Source: Parasphingorhabdus marina DSM 22363
GTDB lineage: Bacteria; Pseudomonadota; Alphaproteobacteria; Sphingomonadales; Sphingomonadaceae
Length of the DNA stretch: 64,000 bases
NCBI RefSeq assembly: GCF_900128895.1
Contig: NZ_FSQW01000002.1
Span: 372,001 to 436,000, forward strand
Direction of reading: 5' to 3'
The notes beneath the pieces were generated by a model. The model saw only the letters and a list, made by a program, of their open reading frames with translations, searched no databases and was not told the DNA's origin. A program made the position numbers and the translations under genes. Positions within the stretch are counted from its first letter, which is position 1, and the number at the start of each line of letters is the position of its first letter. Shown here one piece after another: positions 48,377 through 56,710 of the stretch.

Positions 48377-49261
48377 TTGACCGATCCGAAGCCAGCCAAA
48401 AATCCTTTGGGCTTCCAGCAGATCATTCTGAAACTCCACGAATACTGGAGTGATCGGGGCTGTGTCATACTGCAACCCTATGACATGGAAATGGGGGCAG
48501 GGACGTTCCACACCGCGACCACCTTGCGGGCGCTGGGTCCGGATCCCTGGAATGCCGCATTCGCGCAGCCATGCCGTCGTCCGACCGACGGACGTTATGG
48601 GGAAAATCCCAACCGGCTGCAGCATTATTACCAATATCAGGTGGTCCTGAAACCTTCACCGCCGGACATTCAGCAGCTCTATCTCGACAGCCTGACCGCG
48701 ATCGGCATCGATCCGATGCTGCACGATATCCGCTTTGTCGAGGATGACTGGGAAAGCCCGACGCTGGGTGCCTGGGGACTGGGCTGGGAAGTCTGGTGCG
48801 ACGGCATGGAAGTCACCCAGTTCACCTATTTCCAGCAGATGGGCGGGTTTGACTGCAAACCGGTGGCCGGAGAGCTGACCTACGGGCTCGAGCGTCTCGC
48901 CATGTACATCCAGGGCGTCGACAGCGTTTATGATCTCGATTTCAACGGAAACGGAGTCACTTACGGCGAAATCTTCCTGGATAATGAGAAGCAGATGTCG
49001 GAGTGGAATTTCGAAGTCGCCGATACCGAAACGCTGTTTGACCTGTTTAACAAGGCGGCCAGCGAGTGCGAGAACTGCCTCGAGGCGAAATTGCCGATTC
49101 CGGCCTATGAACAGGCGATCAAGGCCAGCCATGTGTTCAACCTGCTGCAGGCGCGCGGTGTCATCAGCGTCCAGGAACGCGCCAGCTATATGGGCCGCGT
49201 CCGCGACCTCGCGAAAGGCAGCTGTGAGGCCTATATGGCGAAAAACGGGTGGGCCGCGTGA
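48377..49261 (+). CDS. glyQ: Glycyl-tRNA synthetase alpha subunit
   Basis: 294 residues, TTG start. Catalytic class II subunit of the bacterial alpha2beta2 GlyRS. Family blocks include [54 protein letters not shown] and [14 protein letters not shown]. Followed by glyS after a 127-base gap that contains a palindromic repeat. Confidence 0.97.
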   Translation: MTDPKPAKNPLGFQQIILKLHEYWSDRGCVILQPYDMEMGAGTFHTATTLRALGPDPWNAAFAQPCRRPTDGRYGENPNRLQHYYQYQVVLKPSPPDIQQLYLDSLTAIGIDPMLHDIRFVEDDWESPTLGAWGLGWEVWCDGMEVTQFTYFQQMGGFDCKPVAGELTYGLERLAMYIQGVDSVYDLDFNGNGVTYGEIFLDNEKQMSEWNFEVADTETLFDLFNKAASECENCLEAKLPIPAYEQAIKASHVFNLLQARGVISVQERASYMGRVRDLAKGSCEAYMAKNGWAA

Positions 49262-49275
49262 TGGTTGTACAATCC

Positions 49276-49367
49276 CGTCACCCTGAACTTGGTTCAGGGC
49301 CTATTTCTCCGTCTGCACTGATGGCGAGTAACGCGCCATGGATGCTGAAACAAGTTCAGCATGACGG
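49276..49367. repeat. Sphingomonad-type palindromic repeat between glyQ and glyS
   Basis: Two facing units. The first, CGTCACCCTGAACTTGGTTC... at 49276-49299, contains a perfect hairpin CCCTGAAC/GTTCAGGG. The second, at 49336-49367, holds CATGGATGCTGAAACAAGTT... and ends CAGCATGACGG. The outer edges CGTCA and TGACG are inverted, and the cores GAACTTGGTTCA and TGAAACAAGTTCA resemble each other inverted. I recall this CTGAACTTG-TTTCAGCA motif as frequent in sphingomonad intergenic regions. Nothing suggests a transposase; it may be a REP-like or RNA hairpin element. Confidence 0.7.
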
Positions 49368-49388
49368 TTTCTTGCAGGGGAGGGTGTT

Positions 49389-51584
49389 GTGACCGATTTC
49401 CTGCTCGAATTGTTGTCCGAAGAAATCCCCGCACGAATGCAGGCCAAAGCGCGCGCCGATCTGGAGCGGCTATTTGTTGCGCAGATGGAGGAAGCCGGCC
49501 TGAATGCCGGTGAAATCACCGTCTATTCAACCCCGCGCAGGCTCGCACTGATTGCGAAGAATTTGCCGCAACAGACGGAAGCCGTTAGCGAAGAGTCCAA
49601 AGGACCACCCGACGGTGCGCCGGATCAGGCCGTCGACGGCTTTTGCCGCAAGAACGGCGTAACCCGGGATCAACTCGAAGTGCGTGACGTCAAGGGACGT
49701 CCCACCTATTTCGCCGTGATCAACCGTCCGGGGCGCGACACCAAAGACGTCCTGGCGGCAGCTATTCCGGCGATCATCAGGGCCTTTCCCTGGCCCAAGT
49801 CGATGCGCTGGGGCGATGCGAGCCTGTCCACCGAAAGCCTGCGCTGGGTGCGGCCGCTCAGCGGGATTGTCGCGCTATTTGGCGAAGATCTGGTGGAATG
49901 CGAAATTGACGGCCTGACGTCAGGGACCGAGACGGTGGGCCATCGCTTCCACCATCAGGGCAGCATCACTATTGGCAGTGCGGCGGACTATGCCGACAAA
50001 TTGCGCGCGGCCCATGTGCTGGTCGATCATGAGGAACGGCAGGATATTGTCCGTGCAGGTGCGGCAAAAGCCGCTGCTGAAGGTGGATTGGAACTGGTTG
50101 AAGACGAAGGTCTGGTGATCGAAAATGCTGGTCTGACCGAATGGCCTGTGCCGCTGCTGGGTGGGTTTGATCCGGCATTTCTCGATGTGCCCGAAGAAGT
50201 TATCCAGCTGACCGCGCGGGTGAACCAGAAATATTTCATCTGCCGCGACAAATCGGGCAAACTGGCGCCGAATTTCGTCTGCACCGCGAATATCGAAGCG
50301 ACAGATGGCGGTCAGGCAATTGTCGCCGGCAATGAAAAAGTCCTCGCGGCGCGTCTGTCGGATGCGAAATTCTTCTGGGAACTTGACCAGAAGACACCAC
50401 TGGAGGATCATGCAAAGAAATTGGGCAATATTGTTTTCCATGAAAAACTGGGAACGGTTGCCGACAAGGTAGAGCGGGTGGCCAAATTGGCCGAGTGGCT
50501 GGTTTCTTTAGAAGGGAATGGTTTTGACCAGTCCAGCCCCGGCGATGCGCTTCACAGGGAAGTGACCGAGGCCGCCCGTCTCTGCAAAGCCGATCTCGTC
50601 ACCGAAATGGTCGGCGAGTTCCCCGACCTGCAAGGTCTGATGGGCGGCTATTATGCAGAGAAACAGGGGAAATCCGAAGCCGTCGCCAACGCGATCCGCG
50701 ATCATTACAAACCGGTCGGGCAGGGCGACGAGGTGCCGACCGATCCGGTGACAGTGGCGGTGAGTCTGGCGGACAAGCTGGATACGCTGGTTGGTTTTTT
50801 TGTTATCAAGGAACGCCCAACCGGTTCCAAGGACCCGTTTGCTCTTCGCCGGGCTGCGCTCGGAATAATCGAACTTGTTTTGGCGAACAGTCTTAGATTG
50901 GACCTGGACTATGTGACTGCCAAGGCTTCCAATTTGATTCTGCGAACAATTGAGAAAATGAGCGGTTCGCAATCCGATAGCTGGATCAGCGAGCATTTGG
51001 GCGAAGAGCTTTTCAGGGCCGTGCCTGATTTTTTTGTGGACCGGCTCAAGGTTCAACAGAAAGGGGCGGGTGTCCGGCATGATATCATTGATGCCATAGT
51101 CAGCTCAGGCCAGCGTGATGATATTGTCCTGATATTGGCCCGGGTAAAGGCCCTCCAAGCCTTTGTGGAAACCGAAGACGGCACAAATTTGCTGGCCGGG
51201 TACAAGCGGGCTTCGAATATTTTGAAGAAGGAAAGTGCTCCGGGCGCAGACCCGGAGTCCAGAGCGGAGGGCGCTGCAGACGCTCTGGGCTCCGCATCAA
51301 GTGCGGAGCACGTTGCGCTTTCCTACACCCCCGAACCGGCTGAACAGGCGTTGATTGACGCGCTGGACGCCGCGCAGCCGCAGGTGGGTACTGCGATCGG
51401 GAAGGAAGCCTTTACCGATGCGATGAGCGCTCTGGCGGCTCTCAGGGCGCCGATTGACCGGTTTTTTGACGATGTGACGGTGAATGACGAAGACCAGGAG
51501 AAGCGCGCGGCCCGTCTGGCTTTGCTCGCGCGGTTCCGGGACGCTGTGCATCAGGTTGCTGATTTTTCGAAGATTGAGGGCTGA
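49389..51584 (+). CDS. glyS: Glycyl-tRNA synthetase beta subunit with an in-frame repeat insert
   Basis: 731 residues, GTG start after GGGAGGGTG. tRNA-binding/HD-type subunit: TDFLLELLSEEIPARMQ, ESKGPPDGAPDQAVDGFCRK, FPWPKSMRWG, ITKE-like DFDPAFLDVPEEVIQLTA, and DKLDTLVGFF with the metal-binding HD region. Residues ~617-642 (SAPGADPESRAEGAADALGS) are low complexity and match no family block. They correspond to a hairpin-rich DNA stretch described separately. The anticodon-binding-like C-terminal domain (EPAEQALIDALDAAQPQV) resumes normally, so the frame is preserved. Confidence 0.96.
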   Translation: MTDFLLELLSEEIPARMQAKARADLERLFVAQMEEAGLNAGEITVYSTPRRLALIAKNLPQQTEAVSEESKGPPDGAPDQAVDGFCRKNGVTRDQLEVRDVKGRPTYFAVINRPGRDTKDVLAAAIPAIIRAFPWPKSMRWGDASLSTESLRWVRPLSGIVALFGEDLVECEIDGLTSGTETVGHRFHHQGSITIGSAADYADKLRAAHVLVDHEERQDIVRAGAAKAAAEGGLELVEDEGLVIENAGLTEWPVPLLGGFDPAFLDVPEEVIQLTARVNQKYFICRDKSGKLAPNFVCTANIEATDGGQAIVAGNEKVLAARLSDAKFFWELDQKTPLEDHAKKLGNIVFHEKLGTVADKVERVAKLAEWLVSLEGNGFDQSSPGDALHREVTEAARLCKADLVTEMVGEFPDLQGLMGGYYAEKQGKSEAVANAIRDHYKPVGQGDEVPTDPVTVAVSLADKLDTLVGFFVIKERPTGSKDPFALRRAALGIIELVLANSLRLDLDYVTAKASNLILRTIEKMSGSQSDSWISEHLGEELFRAVPDFFVDRLKVQQKGAGVRHDIIDAIVSSGQRDDIVLILARVKALQAFVETEDGTNLLAGYKRASNILKKESAPGADPESRAEGAADALGSASSAEHVALSYTPEPAEQALIDALDAAQPQVGTAIGKEAFTDAMSALAALRAPIDRFFDDVTVNDEDQEKRAARLALLARFRDAVHQVADFSKIEG
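51238..51309. repeat. Hairpin-rich palindromic insert within glyS
   Basis: Three nested or successive palindromes in 72 bases: CTCCGGG (51238-51244) with CCCGGAG (51251-51257); AGAGCG (51261-51266) with CGCTCT (51281-51286); and GCTCCGCA (51289-51296) with TGCGGAGC (51302-51309) around a TCAAG loop. It sits in frame, adding about 24-26 residues to GlyRS beta. The GGA...TCAAG...GGAGCAC form recalls common sphingomonad intergenic palindromes, so it looks like such an element that landed inside a gene and was tolerated. Confidence 0.6.
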
Positions 51585-51586
51585 TC

Positions 51587-54265
51587 ATGACCCAATATGT
51601 ATATCGTTTTGGCGGTGGAATGAGCGCGGATGGCGCGCCTTCGGATGCAACCGAGGCCCGCAATCTGTTGGGCGGGAAGGGCGCGAATCTGGCGGAAATG
51701 GCGAATATTGGCCTGCCGGTGCCCCCGGGTTTCACCATTTCGACCGAAATGTGCACCGAATATATGAACAATGCGGGCCAGTATCCGGACAGCCTGACCG
51801 CCGAAGTGGCGCAGGGCGTGGCGCATATTGAAGAAGTCACCGGCAAAACCTTCGGCGATGCAGCTGACCCGCTGCTGGTTTCCGTCCGCTCCGGCGCGCG
51901 CGCGTCGATGCCGGGGATGATGGATACGGTACTCAATCTCGGACTCAACGATGAAACCGTCGAAGGACTGGCGAAAACCTCCGGAGACGAGCGTTTCGCC
52001 TGGGACAGCTACCGCCGGTTCATCCAGATGTATTCGGATGTGGTGCTTGAACTGGATCATGACAGTTTTGAAGAAGCTCTGGAAATCGCCAAGGAAGACA
52101 ATGGATTCTTCACGGATACGGAGATGCAGTCTGAACATTGGAAGGCGCTGGTTTCCGAATATAAGGCGCTGGTCGAGGAGCAATGGGGGAAACCCTTTCC
52201 GCAAGATGTGAATGACCAGCTCTGGGGCGCAGTCAGCGCGGTTTTTGGCAGCTGGCAGGCGGAACGGGCCAAGGTCTATCGCCGGCTCAACGATATTCCC
52301 TCCGAATGGGGCACGGCGGTCAATGTCCAGGCGATGGTTTTCGGCAATATGGGCGAAACATCGGCCACCGGCGTGGCCTTTACCCGCAATCCCTCGACCG
52401 GCGAGGCCGCTTATTACGGCGAATGGCTGATCAATGCGCAGGGCGAGGATGTGGTCGCCGGAATCCGTACTCCGCAATATCTCTCCAAGGCCGCGCGCGA
52501 GGACGCCAATGCAAAGCCGCTGTCGATGGAAGAGGCGATGCCGGAGACCTATGGCGAGCTGACCGACGTCTTCGACCTGCTGGAACGCCATTATCGCGAT
52601 ATGCAGGACATTGAATTTACCGTTGAACGCGGCAAACTCTGGATGCTGCAGACCCGCGCGGGCAAGCGGACGGCCAAGGCGGCACTGAAAATCGCGGTAG
52701 ACATGGCCAATGACGGCCTGATCACCGAGCAGGAAGCCGTGGCCCGGGTCGATCCAATGGCGCTCGACCAGTTGCTCCATCCGACTCTCGACCCGGACGC
52801 GAAACGCGATGTCCTGACCACGGGCTTGCCGGCCTCACCGGGCGCGGCCTGCGGTTTGATCGTGTTTGACTCCGATACGGCCGAGCACCGCACCGAAATG
52901 GGCGAGGATGTCATCCTTGTCCGCGTCGAAACCTCGCCCGAGGATATTCACGGCATGCACGCGGCCAAGGGCATTTTGACCGCCCGTGGCGGCATGACGT
53001 CACACGCTGCCGTGGTCGCCAGAGGCATGGGAAGACCTTGTGTTTCGGGTGCAGGAGGTCTGAGCATCAATAACGAAGCGAAGCTGCTGACGGTGGGCGG
53101 CCGAGAGCTCAGGGAAGGCGACATGCTGACCATTGACGGATCCAATGGCCAGGTCATGGCCGGCAAGGTCGAAACGATTCAGCCCGAACTGGTCGGCGAT
53201 TTTGGCGTGCTGATGGAATGGGCCGACAAGGTTCGCCGCTTGCGTGTCCGGACCAATGCCGAAACGCCGCAGGACTGCCAGGTTGCCCGGGATTTCGGGG
53301 CGGAAGGGATCGGTCTTTGCCGGACCGAGCACATGTTCTTTGAAGCGAGCCGGATTACCGCTGTGCGCCAGATGATTCTCGCGCATGATGAAAAAGGCCG
53401 CCGGGAGGCGCTGGAAAAGCTGCTCCCCGAGCAACGGGAGGATTTCCGCCAGATATTCGAGGTCATGGCTGGATTGCCCGTGACCATCCGCCTGCTCGAT
53501 CCGCCGCTGCACGAGTTTTTGCCGCACCAGCAGTCGGAATTTGAAGAAGTGGCCGCCGCGGCCGATGTCGGGGTCGAAACGCTGAAACAACGGGCCAGCG
53601 AGCTGCATGAATTCAATCCGATGCTGGGTCATCGCGGGTGTCGTCTCGGCGTAACTTACCCGGAAATCTATGAAATGCAGGCGCGTGCGATCTTTGAAGC
53701 CGCTTGTGCCGTGGCCGAAGCCACCGGTGAAGCCCCCATTCCGGAAGTGATGATCCCGCTGGTTGCAACCGCGCGCGAGCTGGAACTGATGAAGGATGCG
53801 GTTGATCGCATGGCCCAGGCCGTATTTGCGGAAAAAGGGCGCGAGATCACCTATCTGGTCGGTACCATGATCGAATTGCCGCGAGCGGCGCTGATGGCCG
53901 GCCAAATCGCTGAACATGGCGAGTTTTTCAGCTTTGGCACCAATGACCTGACGCAAACCACGCTCGGTGTTTCCCGGGATGATGCAGGCCGCTTCCTGAC
54001 CCAATATGTGGATAAAGGCATTTTCCCCCGTGATCCGTTTGTCAGCCTCGATATCGAGGGTGTGGGGCAACTGATCGAACTGGCGGCCGAACGCGGCCGT
54101 GCCACACGCGGCGATATCAAGCTGGGCATATGCGGCGAACATGGCGGCGATCCGGCTTCCATAGCTTTCTGCGAAGAAACCGGGCTCGACTATGTCAGCG
54201 CGTCTCCCTATCGCGTGCCGATTGCCCGGCTCGCAGCGGCACAGGCAGCGCTGGAAAAAGCCTAG
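51587..54265 (+). CDS. ppdK: Pyruvate, phosphate dikinase
   Basis: 892 residues. Interconverts pyruvate + ATP + Pi and PEP + AMP + PPi. The N-terminal ATP-grasp domain starts YVYRFGGGMSADGAPSDATE and has LLGGKGANLAEMANIGLPVP. The central swivelling domain carries the phospho-histidine in GGMTSHAAVVARGMGRPCVSG; that stretch is near residue 465. The C-terminal PEP/pyruvate domain has GLCRTEHMFFEA, GHRGCRLGVTYPE and SFGTNDLTQTTLG. It starts 2 bases after glyS. Its TAG stop lies in a CTAG that is also the stop of the gene on the other strand. Confidence 0.97.
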   Translation: MTQYVYRFGGGMSADGAPSDATEARNLLGGKGANLAEMANIGLPVPPGFTISTEMCTEYMNNAGQYPDSLTAEVAQGVAHIEEVTGKTFGDAADPLLVSVRSGARASMPGMMDTVLNLGLNDETVEGLAKTSGDERFAWDSYRRFIQMYSDVVLELDHDSFEEALEIAKEDNGFFTDTEMQSEHWKALVSEYKALVEEQWGKPFPQDVNDQLWGAVSAVFGSWQAERAKVYRRLNDIPSEWGTAVNVQAMVFGNMGETSATGVAFTRNPSTGEAAYYGEWLINAQGEDVVAGIRTPQYLSKAAREDANAKPLSMEEAMPETYGELTDVFDLLERHYRDMQDIEFTVERGKLWMLQTRAGKRTAKAALKIAVDMANDGLITEQEAVARVDPMALDQLLHPTLDPDAKRDVLTTGLPASPGAACGLIVFDSDTAEHRTEMGEDVILVRVETSPEDIHGMHAAKGILTARGGMTSHAAVVARGMGRPCVSGAGGLSINNEAKLLTVGGRELREGDMLTIDGSNGQVMAGKVETIQPELVGDFGVLMEWADKVRRLRVRTNAETPQDCQVARDFGAEGIGLCRTEHMFFEASRITAVRQMILAHDEKGRREALEKLLPEQREDFRQIFEVMAGLPVTIRLLDPPLHEFLPHQQSEFEEVAAAADVGVETLKQRASELHEFNPMLGHRGCRLGVTYPEIYEMQARAIFEAACAVAEATGEAPIPEVMIPLVATARELELMKDAVDRMAQAVFAEKGREITYLVGTMIELPRAALMAGQIAEHGEFFSFGTNDLTQTTLGVSRDDAGRFLTQYVDKGIFPRDPFVSLDIEGVGQLIELAAERGRATRGDIKLGICGEHGGDPASIAFCEETGLDYVSASPYRVPIARLAAAQAALEKA

Positions 54266-54951
54266 TCAATATCACCGTTCAGGATGCGGTCGACTTCGTC
54301 ATCATCCACGGCAAAGCGCCAGTTCTGGACAATATGCTTGGGATGAAGCTTGCCGTTCAGGCAGGACAGATGACAATAGATCCCGCGCGCCATGTGCATC
54401 GAATCCTTGCTGGTGAGATCACGATATTCGAGGCTGGACAATTCGTTCTCGGCAATGCCTTTCCCGCAGAAGGCGCAGGGTGTCAGATCGCCGGAAATCC
54501 CCTTGATTTCAGCGATCTCCGGAGTTTCACAAGGCACATCCGCGTTCAGTCGGTCGATGAGCCCGGTAATCGCGATATTCCACTCATTATTGTCTCCGTC
54601 TCCTTCGGACCAAAGCTCCAGAAGCTCAGAATCCATCAACACACGAGAGACGCCGAACTTGGCCTTCTCAATCAATGCAGAATCCGGTTCACCCAGCTTT
54701 TCCAGACGTTTCTGCAGATCATCTGGTACATCCGGCGCGATCCGACCCATCATGCTCGCCACAGCTTCGGCGGCTGCAATCACCCTGGATGCCAGATCGA
54801 CATCCACATAAGGTTCCTCTTCAGCATCGGGATCTTCGTCCAGCGCACTCAGTTCGTCGAAAGGGGCAGCAATATCTTCGACGCTGCCAACTTCCGCCGC
54901 CCAGTCCAGTGCGTCATCATTCTCGAAACTGCCTGCTCCCCAAGCCCCCAT
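54262..54951 (-). CDS. DUF4259-domain protein
   Basis: 229 residues from the ATG at 54951, which has AAAGGAG 8 bases upstream; an earlier GTG at 54960 overlaps that site. The N-terminus MGAWGAGSFENDDALDWAAE is the DUF4259 signature. The middle is acidic (DEDPDAEEEPYVDVD). The second half, from about residue 144, has a zinc-ribbon-like CAFCGKG and a later cysteine in GIYCHLSCLNG, spaced as four possible ligands, apparently a second domain. Function unknown. Converges on ppdK; the two stop codons share the palindrome CTAG. Confidence 0.85.
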   Translation of the reverse strand: MGAWGAGSFENDDALDWAAEVGSVEDIAAPFDELSALDEDPDAEEEPYVDVDLASRVIAAAEAVASMMGRIAPDVPDDLQKRLEKLGEPDSALIEKAKFGVSRVLMDSELLELWSEGDGDNNEWNIAITGLIDRLNADVPCETPEIAEIKGISGDLTPCAFCGKGIAENELSSLEYRDLTSKDSMHMARGIYCHLSCLNGKLHPKHIVQNWRFAVDDDEVDRILNGDID

Positions 54952-55232
54952 GGCCGTCACTCCTTTTCCGTTTCGCGCAATTCTGGCACAGGAACGTTAA
55001 GCAATGTTCAAATTGCGCCGTTCCTGCCAGAATGAAGCCCTGAGTGAGAGGGCGCTGTCAGACCCGTCAATCAAACGTCCGGACGCATCGTTCCCGGTTG
55101 AAATTCACGCTGATCAGGGAAACTTTCAAAGATACCGAAGCAATGGAGACAGAGCAGCTGGCGGTTGCTGCGGAAAAGTGAAAAAACGGGTTGCCAGCTG
55201 ACGCTTCACGCCCTATCTGCACCGTTCAATGC

Positions 55233-55309
55233 GCGCCCGTAGCTCAGCTGGATAGAGTACTTGACTACGAATCAAGGGGTCGGGAGTTCGAATCTTCCCG
55301 GGCGCGCCA
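55233..55309 (+). tRNA. tRNA-Arg (anticodon ACG)
   Basis: 77 bases. Acceptor GCGCCCG pairs with CGGGCGC; D-arm AGCTCAGCTGGATAGAGT; anticodon loop CTACGAA in stem TTGA/TCAA with anticodon ACG (read as ICG after deamination); T-arm GGGAGTTCGAATCTTCCC; discriminator G and encoded CCA. Reads CGU, CGC and CGA codons. Confidence 0.97.
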
Positions 55310-55418
55310 TTTTCTCCGATCTGTGGACGATACGGCACTAGGTGCACTTGCGCCGCCAATGTGCGACGCGTAATGATTTGGCATTGCATTTAGAGAAATT
55401 ACAAAAGGAAACGCCGCT

Positions 55419-56039
55419 TTGGCTGACTATTCCGATAGCATAGAAGACGCGCTGGCGGCGCGGGAAGCCGCGAAACTGCCGGTCCCTGACGAAGTTCAGG
55501 AAGCCGTGAAAACCCTGTTGCGCTGGTCGGGCGAGGATCCCGATCGGGAGGGCCTGCTGGACACGCCCAAGCGGGTGGCGCGCGCCTGGAAAGAATATTG
55601 CGAGGGCTATAACGAAAATCCGGCGATTCATCTCGCCAGGACCTTTGAAGAAGTCGGCGGCTATGACGAACTGGTCCTGCTCAAGGATATTCCGTTCCAT
55701 TCGCATTGCGAACACCATATGGCGCCGATTATCGGCAAGGCCAGCATCGCCTATATGCCGACCGACCGGGTCGTGGGCATTTCGAAGCTTGCCCGGGTGC
55801 TGCATGGCTTTGCGCGGCGGCTTCAGGTTCAGGAACGACTGACTGCCGAGGTCGCCCAGTGCATCTGGGACAATCTGAAACCCCATGGTGTGGCAGTGGT
55901 TGTGGAAGCAAGCCATAGTTGCATGACGGCACGGGGTGTCCGCACACCCGGCGTTGGCATGACAACCAGTCGGCTATTGGGATGTTTTCTGGAGGACGCG
56001 CGCAGCCGCAAGGAAGTCATGAGCCTGATGGGCTACTGA
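55419..56039 (+). CDS. folE: GTP cyclohydrolase I
   Basis: 206 residues, TTG start nine bases after AAAAGGA. First step of folate (and pterin) synthesis: GTP to dihydroneopterin triphosphate plus formate. Zinc and active-site motifs: SHCEHHMAPIIGKASIAYMP with Cys and His ligands, VVGISKLARVLHGFARRLQVQ, and EASHSCMTARGV. Converges on the PKHD gene with 14 bases between. Confidence 0.97.
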   Translation: MADYSDSIEDALAAREAAKLPVPDEVQEAVKTLLRWSGEDPDREGLLDTPKRVARAWKEYCEGYNENPAIHLARTFEEVGGYDELVLLKDIPFHSHCEHHMAPIIGKASIAYMPTDRVVGISKLARVLHGFARRLQVQERLTAEVAQCIWDNLKPHGVAVVVEASHSCMTARGVRTPGVGMTTSRLLGCFLEDARSRKEVMSLMGY

Positions 56040-56053
56040 CCGCTGCCGCAGGG

Positions 56054-56710
56054 TTATTCCATCCACATCCGCATCAGATTATACTGGGCCGCCTGCATGC
56101 GGGTGTAGTTTTCGTGCCGCATGTTCAGACCTTCCAGCGCAGCCACCTCGTTGAATTCATAGAGAAGATTGCGTTTCATCACGTCACGGATCTTGCTCTG
56201 AATGAAGCTGATCGCCACCAGCCGTTCCCCTTTGGTGACTTTCTCGACTTCGTGGAGAGTATAGGACGGGTATACGATCGCAGTGCCAGGAGTGCCTTTG
56301 AACCGCATACTGGCTTCGCCATGGGTGACCCGTAGCGCGCCCCCTTCATAGTCATCAGGGCCGTTGAGGAAGATGGTACAGCTGATATCCGACCGGATGG
56401 GCCCGGAGGGCAGGGGAATGAGGGCACTGTCGGCATGCAGACCATAGTTCATACCCGGCTTGTGGCATGTTATCATGGGCGGAGCCACATGCTGGGGGAA
56501 GGCAAAGTCCAGAAACTCGCGGTTCGCCATCAGCGCATCGAGCATGATTTTCGACGACTGCTCATAGGCCGCCGGATCATGCAGCTGGAGATTGTTTTTC
56601 ACCCTGGAATGCGGATTGCTGATTTTTCCGTCAACAAATTTGCTGGATTCAGCAATGTCTTTAAGGGTTTTGACCTGGTCCTTGTCCAGAAGGCTGAGTT
56701 GTTTGAACAT
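56054..56710 (-). CDS. PKHD-type Fe(II)/2-oxoglutarate dioxygenase (PiuC-like)
   Basis: 218 residues. Ferrous-iron facial triad His92-x-Asp94 (YGLHADSALI) and His153 (YTLHEVEKVT), with the 2-oxoglutarate-binding Arg163 (GERLVAISF). The C-terminal helix block RMQAAQYNLMRMWME fits the PiuC/YbiX family, hydroxylases linked to iron uptake. The start shares one base with the stop of the upstream sulfotransferase-like gene, so the two products are coupled. No TonB receptor is adjacent here. Confidence 0.88.
   Translation of the reverse strand: MFKQLSLLDKDQVKTLKDIAESSKFVDGKISNPHSRVKNNLQLHDPAAYEQSSKIMLDALMANREFLDFAFPQHVAPPMITCHKPGMNYGLHADSALIPLPSGPIRSDISCTIFLNGPDDYEGGALRVTHGEASMRFKGTPGTAIVYPSYTLHEVEKVTKGERLVAISFIQSKIRDVMKRNLLYEFNEVAALEGLNMRHENYTRMQAAQYNLMRMWME

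Noticed and set aside
49262-49388. Insertion sequence between glyQ and glyS
   Set aside because: Only ~100 bases with inverted units; no transposase and no target duplication.
51551-52780. 409-residue open frame antisense to ppdK, and another at 53000-54142
   Set aside because: Both are opposite strongly conserved ppdK coding sequence and show no domain.
55004-55201. 65-residue frame before tRNA-Arg
   Set aside because: No ribosome-binding site, no hydrophobic or conserved pattern; the ~280-base gap 54952-55232 shows nothing else I can support.
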